Source of the DNA: Paramacrobiotus metropolitanus
Taxonomy: Eukaryota; Tardigrada; Eutardigrada; Parachela; Macrobiotidae
Assembly: GCF_019649055.1 (NCBI RefSeq)
Contig: NW_026570306.1
Span: 622,001 to 632,455, forward strand
Reading direction: 5' to 3'
Length of the DNA stretch: 10,455 nt
The notes under the pieces were generated by a model, which was given only the letters and a program-made list of their open reading frames with translations, was not told where the DNA came from and did not search any database. Within the stretch, counting starts at the first letter, position 1, and the number at the start of each line of letters is the position of its first letter. The position numbers were made by a program, and so were the translations under genes. Positions 1 to 4,521 of the stretch are shown here, in pieces.

Positions 1-251
1 TAAGAATTTCTTTAGGGTTTTGGAAAAATTCAAATAATTTGTAAAAAATTTAACATTTGAACATAAAAATCACCCAGAAAATTGTTTAAAAAACTTACTG
101 CTAATTCTTTATTAGAAAATCAACATTAGTTTTAGGAAAATTTTATAATAAACTAGTGCAAAATAACTGGCCATATCTACGGGGAAAAATATTCCTGAAA
201 AAAAGGCAAAGGCAAACGCGACAAAAATTGCCCCGTCCCTCCAACACTCAC
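1..251 (-). other. CPT2 intron 1 (5' part)
   Basis: This is AT-rich sequence downstream of the CPT2 exon on the minus strand, opening with the consensus donor GTGAGT at 251-246. No acceptor joining to a recognisable CPT2 exon is visible before the window edge. The reading frame continues past the donor for about 45 codons as a low-complexity hydrophobic tail, which is intron read-through and not protein. Confidence 0.75.
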
Positions 252-561
252 CGCGTCCGTAGTTGTTGCGGAACTCCATGGCCGCGTTGACCGTGTTGCC
301 CAGTGTTCCCGGGTCGCTGATGGGCCGCTGGGCCCGCACATAGCGATCGATGGTCTTATCCAAACCGGGAATGGGCAGACGCGGCAGGCTCTTCTGGAAG
401 TGCATGGTGGGTACCACGCTGCGCTGCAGCAGTTGCAGTTCCTCCGGGGATTCCGCGGGCGCCTCCTGCACGGCGGGCTTAGGGGCCGCCGCAGAGGAGG
501 CTGCACGGTACGCGTGCAGCAGGCGAACACGCTGCAAGGGTCCGCGGTGGTGCAGTAACAT
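252..561 (-). CDS. CPT2: Carnitine O-palmitoyltransferase 2, first coding exon (partial gene)
   Basis: CPT2 is the inner-mitochondrial-membrane enzyme that converts long-chain acylcarnitine plus CoA to acyl-CoA plus carnitine, feeding beta-oxidation. This exon encodes 103 residues. Residues 1-25 are rich in Arg, His and Ala with no acidic residue, as in a mitochondrial presequence. Residues 44-70 contain the family's N-terminal signature (LLQRSVVPTMHFQKSLPRLP, then IPGLDKTI), which closely matches vertebrate CPT2. The ATG at 561-559 is the first in frame; the frame is closed by an upstream TGA, and the only earlier candidate start is a GTG. The exon ends at 252 with donor G|GTGAGT, leaving phase 1. 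The catalytic His and choline/carnitine-binding regions lie off the left edge. Seen: the signature, presequence and splice site. Inferred: orthology. Confidence 0.9.
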
Positions 562-1301
562 GTCGACGCTTGCTCTGCAGCAGCTGCACACAGACGGAAT
601 TCACGAATTTGCGAGATGGGAGACAAAACTGTCAGCGATGATGGAGAGACTGCAGATTCCGGATCCTTCAGTGTTCGTTATAAAAATTAGTACTGTTCCA
701 GTCTTAACGCAGAAAAATTAAAACTGGAAGCAGTACGAGTACTGAGCACTCTGATCCAGGCCAAAAACGAGGGGGAAAGAAAAAGTTCAGAACTGCAGAC
801 GTCAAAATGTTCGCTGGTGATGGCAGCGGCGGAAGTTGACATTTGATCATAAGAGCACCACCCGATGGCGGACGCTAGCACCGCAGCCACCGCTAGAGCG
901 CTTATAAATGTGGCTACTGATAGCCATGCCACGGGGCAGGCTAGGAAGAAGAACGATTTTCTATGAAAATCTACGGGAGAAACACCGCTCGACTTCCGTA
1001 ACGTTTTTATTAGTCAAAATCGGTAATCATAAGAAATTCCAGAGTTGTGCGATCATAACTTCTCGACTAAAGTTATCTGCCAAAAACATCCAGCGGATCA
1101 GAACTTCAAAGCTCAGTGTTATCGCAACAGTGTAATGCTGATCGTATGTGTACTGCTCGTACCTGTCTTGACTATCGAGCCAAGTGCTAAACACGGTTAA
1201 TGCGGTGCAACAGGTAATGATAAGACGTACGTGTAATGCTAATCAGTACTGCATATGCACGGGAGATGGTGACGTACAAGCGTCATCCCTAACACTACAG
1301 A
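562..1301. other. Intergenic region upstream of CPT2, no convincing gene
   Basis: This should contain the CPT2 promoter and 5' UTR. On the minus strand a strong acceptor (pyrimidine tract followed by CTAG, cut before 940) could define a 5'-UTR exon running from 940 into the CPT2 start. On the plus strand there is a TATAAAAA at 679-686. A minus-strand frame at 932-687 begins with a hydrophobic, signal-like stretch but has only a GTG to start it. A plus-strand 75-codon frame at 908-1135 starts with ATG but looks like nothing known. Two related stretches, about 1130-1157 and 1231-1260, share GTGTAATGCT(G/A)ATC as a decayed direct repeat. I assign no gene. Confidence 0.5.
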
Positions 1302-1447
1302 TACTGTAGCCGCCCGCACAAGTTGCTCCACAGAGTGAGGTATACGGATATTTCCACTCACATTGCTCGCTGTTTAGCGCAGCGTGTGCATGGAGAAGGC
1401 TACGGCCGGATCTGCCAATGGAGCAACTTGTGCGGGCGGCTACAGTA
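1302..1447. mobile_element. MITE-like element with 27-bp perfect terminal inverted repeats
   Basis: Positions 1304-1330 (beginning CTGTAGCCGCCCGCAC) are the exact reverse complement of 1419-1445. Both outer ends are bordered by TA (1302-1303 and 1446-1447), as expected for the TA target duplication of Tc1/mariner-type elements. The element is 142 bp and contains no ORF, so it would be non-autonomous and moved by a transposase encoded elsewhere. The perfect arms suggest recent insertion. The superfamily is inferred from the TA flanks and the roughly 28-bp TIR length only. A long-armed hairpin with another function is the alternative. Confidence 0.6.
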
Positions 1448-1824
1448 CTTACAGTCCGCCATCTGAGAAATCTTAGACATACTCTTTAGTTTTTACTTCT
1501 ATATAAAGTTGTCATGCAGTTTCTTGAGTAAAATATATTTTTCAGTTCCCAACAGTTCGTGAGAAATTTAATTATATATTTTTTTATGATTTATATCGCT
1601 GTAAAAATGGCGTGAACGATTTATTAGGTATTTGGTTTCAATGCAAACCGCGCGCGGGAGTAGATTCGAATTCATTCGATAGCCCGCCGCTTTCTGAATT
1701 TTACTTACAGGATGTGCAATTATACAAGGCAGTTATTCAATTTATAAGCTCATATTTATTTTATTTTTCTCTTATTAAACTTATTCCCGTTTTGCAGGTA
1801 GCAAATAGCAGTTAGCAGGCAACC
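1448..1824. other. AT-rich intergenic stretch with a TATA-like box, no gene seen
   Basis: A good TATA match (TATATAAAG, 1500-1508) on the plus strand is followed by an initiator-like TCAGT at 1542-1546. Further on are two acceptor-like sites (TTACTTACAG ending near 1710 and CCCGTTTTGCAG near 1797). These could mark a short spliced transcript, but no coding exon can be supported between them. Confidence 0.3.
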
Positions 1825-1924
1825 GCACACGTGTGCTAATGTTGTACTTCTGCAGTGGCGGAGCAGACGAATGCGTGACCTTTAAAATGACCTCCGATAT
1901 GTAAACCTTAACGAGCACGTGCTC
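1825..1924. promoter_or_regulatory. E-box palindromes flanking a DR6 nuclear-receptor-like site
   Basis: GCACACGTGTGC (1825-1836) and GAGCACGTGCTC (1913-1924) are both perfect 12-bp palindromes centred on CACGTG. Between them TGACCT occurs at 1876-1881 and 1888-1893. On the minus strand this reads as two AGGTCA half-sites in direct repeat with a 6-bp spacer, each preceded or followed by A/T. CACGTG is bound by bHLH(-ZIP) factors and AGGTCA by nuclear receptors. That this 100-bp block is a functional enhancer for CPT2 (ATG 1.3 kb away) or the peptide gene (stop codon 0.4 kb away) is inference. Confidence 0.45.
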
Positions 1925-2330
1925 ATTCTTGGCAGCATATTACTTTTTTTATTTCCCGGTTTTCCTTTTTTAGCCTGTTTATTGCTTGGTTACCGTATTA
2001 TTTTGCGGCTTTTATTTTCGTATCGTACTGAATATTTTCTTGCATACTTCGATGCTTCTTTGTGGTTTCTTCCGCCCTTTTTGTTTGTAGCCAATACTGC
2101 ATAACTTTACGCAACCAACCAATTCAACGTGGCCGTCAATTTTATTGCCAGAACACTTTCACCGACACACGCATTTTACATTTCGTTCACTCTTTCAGAA
2201 AAACACAATTTTCGCATTACAAGACCAATAGTTTAGACCGCTGACATACGTGACGCACTATCCATCCGCTCTCCATCCGACCGTTCCGTTAATCCGTTGA
2301 CCGTACTGACCGTGGCTGGTAGAACCTCCA
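1925..2330. other. T-rich region and 3' flank of the minus-strand peptide gene
   Basis: The plus strand is strongly T-rich up to about 2095, which produces a spurious hydrophobic reading frame at 1919-2104. TTTATT at 2141-2146 is AATAAA on the minus strand, about 185 nt past the stop of the peptide gene and a plausible poly(A) signal. Positions 2261-2316 hold short repeats (TCCATCCG twice, GACCGT three times). No gene is seen. Confidence 0.45.
2141..2146 (-). terminator. Candidate poly(A) signal (AATAAA) of the minus-strand peptide gene
   Basis: This is the first canonical AATAAA on the minus strand after the stop codon at 2331. The position suits a 3' UTR of roughly 200 nt. No transcript evidence is available. 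Confidence 0.4.
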
Positions 2331-2552
2331 CTAACCCCAGTAGATACCGTCACCGTGGCCGCAGCAGAAAGCCATCAGGTAGCAGGGGCAGCGCTTGTTG
2401 CGGGCACCCATGGCCATGGCCTGGGCGTCCATCATCTGGCGGGCGGCCAGCGGACTGTAGGCGGCCATGGCGCCCCATTGGTCCTGGGCGTTGACGGTGA
2501 TGACGGCCAGCAGCATGACCAGGGCGGCGAGTACGACAATGAGTTTGGCCAT
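2331..2552 (-). CDS. Secreted Cys-rich peptide precursor, copy 1 (73 aa)
   Basis: The family is unrecognised. Residues 1-22 form a signal peptide (MAK, a Leu/Val/Ala core, then VNA before QDQ). Residues 23-50 are a Met/Ala-rich spacer. Residues 51-54 (RNKR) form a furin-type dibasic cleavage site. The remaining 19 residues start with CPC, have Cys spacing C-x-C-x5-C-C, and end GIYWG. The terminal Gly suggests C-terminal amidation to Tyr-Trp-NH2. This is the architecture of a peptide-hormone or neuropeptide precursor, though an antimicrobial or other defence peptide would look similar. The gene has a single exon; its start ATG at 2552-2550 is preceded by TAGTAATA. It lies head to head with copy 2 across 529 bp, so the two may share a promoter. 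Coding status is supported by the conserved paralogue. Function is inference. Confidence 0.85.
   Translation of the reverse strand: MAKLIVVLAALVMLLAVITVNAQDQWGAMAAYSPLAARQMMDAQAMAMGARNKRCPCYLMAFCCGHGDGIYWG
2332..2444 (-). repeat. Inverted repeat arm 1 (mature-peptide coding half)
   Basis: This block matches 3193-3305 in opposite orientation at 112 of 113 positions. The single difference is a synonymous GGT/GGC in the Gly before ARNKR. It runs from codon 37 into the stop codon, and similarity drops sharply on both sides. Confidence 0.95.
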
Positions 2553-2752
2553 TATTACTAGATAGACACTTGTAGACTACAGACACTTAGTCAAGTATGA
2601 CAGGAGATATTTCAGAGTTGGCTTTTGAATCGTACAGTAAAAATTTTCCAACTGAATCCCAATCGGGAAAATCTGCTGGCAGGTTCAGTGTGGTTGGGCA
2701 AATTTCACGCGAATGTCAACGGAAAATTCAAAAAGTGCCTCGGCAACCGAAA

Positions 2753-2849
2753 TGGAATTCCAACAGCCGCTGGAATCGGTATACAAACTGTGCTCGATTG
2801 GAACTCCATAACTGCACTGGAATTCCATAAGCAGGTCTTGGAATTCCCA
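2753..2849. repeat. Cluster of TGGAATTCCA palindromic motifs
   Basis: TGGAATTCCA occurs at 2753-2762 and 2818-2827. Close variants lie at 2771-2780 (TGGAATCGGT), 2799-2808 (TGGAACTCCA) and 2839-2849 (TGGAATTCCCA). Starts are 18, 28, 19 and 21 bp apart, so most sit about two helical turns from the next. This could be a binding-site array or a decayed tandem repeat. Confidence 0.6.
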
Positions 2850-2884
2850 AAACGGTTGTCACAGTAATGTCCCATGCGACAGAA

Positions 2885-2898
2885 AATTCACGTGAATT
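2885..2898. promoter_or_regulatory. 14-bp palindrome with central E-box
   Basis: AATTCACGTGAATT is a perfect palindrome with CACGTG at its centre (2889-2894), located about 190 bp from the copy 2 ATG and 330 bp from the copy 1 ATG. It is a candidate bHLH dimer site for either or both peptide genes. Confidence 0.4.
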
Positions 2899-3081
2899 CG
2901 CGATATGTTTTCCTGGCAACGAACAACTCCACGTCATCCTGCCCTGCGCTTTACCGTCGCCGGATAAAAAAAATTCATTTGCAAAAAAATTGTCCTAGTG
3001 ATCACTTGATATTTTTCCTCATTCACTTGTGGTATTCTTCTGATTGTACTGTATCAGTACCAGTTAGTAATAGTAAGCAAC

Positions 3082-3306
3082 ATGGCCAAGACCGCTGTCG
3101 TACTCGCCGCCGTCCTCCTGCTGCTGGCCGTCCTGAGCCACGCCCAAGACCAATATGACCCCGCCGCCCTGACCTTCTACAACCCGGTGGCGGCCCGCCA
3201 GATGATGGACGCCCAGGCCATGGCCATGGGCGCCCGCAACAAGCGCTGCCCCTGCTACCTGATGGCTTTCTGCTGCGGCCACGGTGACGGTATCTACTGG
3301 GGTTAA
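3082..3306 (+). CDS. Secreted Cys-rich peptide precursor, copy 2 (74 aa)
   Basis: This is the paralogue of the minus-strand gene. Residues 1-21 are a signal peptide (MAK, Val/Leu/Ala core, ending SHA before QDQ). Residues 22-51 are a spacer that has diverged in its first half (YDPAALTFYNP). Residues 52-55 are the RNKR cleavage site. Residues 56-74 are the Cys-rich peptide, identical to copy 1 in amino acids, with a terminal Gly that could be the amide donor. From residue 38 onward the two proteins are identical. The start ATG (context CAACATGGCC) matches copy 1 in length and alignment. No intron is evident. A 3'-UTR hairpin and AGGTCA half-sites follow. I cannot name the family; hormone, neuropeptide or defence peptide are the options. 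Confidence 0.87.
   Translation: MAKTAVVLAAVLLLLAVLSHAQDQYDPAALTFYNPVAARQMMDAQAMAMGARNKRCPCYLMAFCCGHGDGIYWG
3193..3305 (+). repeat. Inverted repeat arm 2 (mature-peptide coding half)
   Basis: This is the partner of 2332-2444 at 112/113 identity. Arms of this identity 748 bp apart can form a cruciform or serve as substrates for gene conversion. Confidence 0.95.
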
Positions 3307-3526
3307 CTCGACATCACAACAGCCAGGAAGCCCCGTCTGTCCACCTCCCGGGGTTTGCAGCTTCAGTTAAAATCGATTTAAATTTTAATGATAATGTGAA
3401 TATAAAGCGGAATTTTTTAAAGATGTTATGGAGTAAATCTTAAATAATCTGCGGAATATTCCATTAATTTACCTGCGTGTCGGCGTGTGTCAGCTGCTGA
3501 TTTGTAGTATTGTCAGGTGCGAAGAA

Positions 3527-3639
3527 AGGTCATTAAAGGTCAACGGAGAAGAAGCCGCTTGGTGTTGTCATGAGAACAAAAATAAATAATATCGTGTTAA
3601 TAGAAAACTGTTTAAAGGTCACACAAAAAGTAAAGGTCA
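3527..3639 (+). promoter_or_regulatory. Four AGGTCA half-sites in one orientation
   Basis: AGGTCA occurs at 3527-3532 and 3537-3542, which is a perfect DR4 with spacer TTAA. It recurs at 3616-3621 and 3634-3639. All are on the plus strand and preceded by A/T (AAAGGTCA), as preferred by extended monomer-binding nuclear receptors. The last two sit in an 18-bp tandem duplication. Regulatory function is inferred from motif knowledge only. Confidence 0.4.
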
Positions 3640-3648
3640 CACAAAAAG
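3613..3648 (+). repeat. 18-bp perfect tandem duplication
   Basis: TAAAGGTCACACAAAAAG occurs twice without a gap (3613-3630 and 3631-3648), duplicating an AGGTCA half-site. Confidence 0.9.
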
Positions 3649-3859
3649 GAAAACACAATAAATAATAAAAAGATTCGATTAGTTATTACTACATTTAACA
3701 CGACCTGAAGATCATTAAAGTGTCGACAGAAAAAACAGTGATTGCATCATTACAGTATGCCAAAAATACCAAAATATACGTGCTTAACAATTTAGTAAGA
3801 AAAAGCCTTTTATTCATTAAATACCAACGTCTGTGCATAATCTGCAAAATTACTTCCAT

Positions 3860-3865
3860 TTTATT
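3860..3865 (-). terminator. Candidate poly(A) signal (AATAAA) of ARMC5
   Basis: This is the first AATAAA on the minus strand after the ARMC5 stop codon, 276 nt downstream. A second lies at 3809-3814. No transcript evidence is available. Confidence 0.4.
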
Positions 3866-4140
3866 CATTACCCAACATCTCTCCTTATTTTTTGAATGAA
3901 TATGTATATGGTCACTGTCCATTGACCATCAAAAAGCCATGATAAAAGCAAGCATAAAATGTCAAATCCAAAACGCAACCAGTGCTCATTATCCGATCAT
4001 TCAGCGTTCCAACAACAGATTAAGAATAAAATAAAGAAAAGAAATCCCGTGAGATACACGCAGCAAAGCAAAACAAGCAGATCTCTTAAAAAAAATCACC
4101 GAAAATTCCCAACCGCCCACGGGGCCCATCCCGCCCCCAT

Positions 4141-4521
4141 TCACCACGCAGCCGTGATCACCGCCCGCAGAAGGGTCAACAACCCGTCCTTTCCGGGGAC
4201 ATCCCAGCCCCCCATCAATTCCCGCAGGTACGCGGCCCGTTCGCCGGTCTCCATCTCGGCTCTGACCACCCGCTGCACGATGCCCTCGCTGATGGTGGTC
4301 AGATGCAGGGCGTCGGCTTGTTCCACCAGGAGGCGGCAGTTGGTCGGGGTCAGCTGTTCGTTGATGAGCACGGTGCTGGCGAAATCCCGCAGATCAAAGA
4401 GGAGGAACTGGTCGCTGAGCTGCACGAGATCCAGGAGAGGGAGGCCGGTGGGGTCGGTGAGGAGGGTGTCCAGATGCGGACAGGAGGTGAAGCGGCAGCC
4501 GCATAAAACGTGCACGATACC
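4141..4521 (-). CDS. ARMC5: ARMC5 exon 5 (end of BTB, BACK-like tail, stop)
   Basis: This exon encodes residues 866-991 and the TGA at 4143-4141. GIVHVLCGCRFTSC completes the BTB strand and helix. Residues 895-909 (LDLVQLSDQFLLFDL) are the typical BTB helix that lines the Cullin-3-binding face. A helical tail follows (LLVEQADALHLTTISEG onward) and ends AAW. The acceptor TTGCAG gives phase 0, matching exon 4. Confidence 0.87.
   Translation of the reverse strand, partial: GIVHVLCGCRFTSCPHLDTLLTDPTGLPLLDLVQLSDQFLLFDLRDFASTVLINEQLTPTNCRLLVEQADALHLTTISEGIVQRVVRAEMETGERAAYLRELMGGWDVPGKDGLLTLLRAVITAAW

Larger units (their letters stand above)
2553..3081. promoter_or_regulatory. Shared divergent promoter region between the peptide genes
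   Basis: This 529-bp spacer separates the two divergent start codons. It contains a cluster of TGGAATTCCA-type palindromes (2753-2849) and a 14-bp perfect palindrome with a central E-box (2885-2898). Upstream of the plus-strand gene an arthropod-type initiator TCAGT occurs at 3054-3058, 24 nt before the ATG, with no clear TATA box at -30. Both start codons are preceded by TAGTAATA. Short reading frames here look random. Promoter function follows from position and is not demonstrated. Confidence 0.5.
3307..4140. other. Convergent 3' region between peptide copy 2 and ARMC5
   Basis: This holds the 3' UTR of peptide copy 2. A hairpin lies at 3328-3356 (8-bp stem with one G-U pair, 13-nt loop), AATATA/TATAAA variant poly(A) signals at 3399-3406, and AATAAA at 3581-3586. 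It also holds AGGTCA half-sites at 3527-3639 and the ARMC5 3' UTR on the other strand. No gene is seen. A plus-strand frame starting at 3959 runs antisense into ARMC5 exon 5 and is judged spurious. Confidence 0.5.

Noticed and set aside
350-721. 123-codon plus-strand ORF over the CPT2 exon
   Set aside because: It is antisense to the CPT2 signature sequence, which has clear homology.
687-932. 81-codon minus-strand frame with signal-peptide-like start
   Set aside because: The apparent start is GTG, with no ATG near the hydrophobic segment and no homology recognised. It is kept only as a note in the region entry.
908-1135. 75-codon plus-strand ORF with ATG
   Set aside because: It is basic and low in pattern, with no signal, domain or neighbour support; a chance frame is likely.
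1919-2104. 61-codon hydrophobic plus-strand frame, resembling a membrane protein
   Set aside because: It starts with GTG, and its hydrophobicity comes from T-rich codons (Phe/Leu) in non-coding DNA.
2355-3282. Matching ORFs antisense to both peptide genes with a shared N-terminus
   Set aside because: Their similarity is a by-product of the 113-bp inverted repeat; the sense frames have the signal peptide, cleavage site and Cys pattern.
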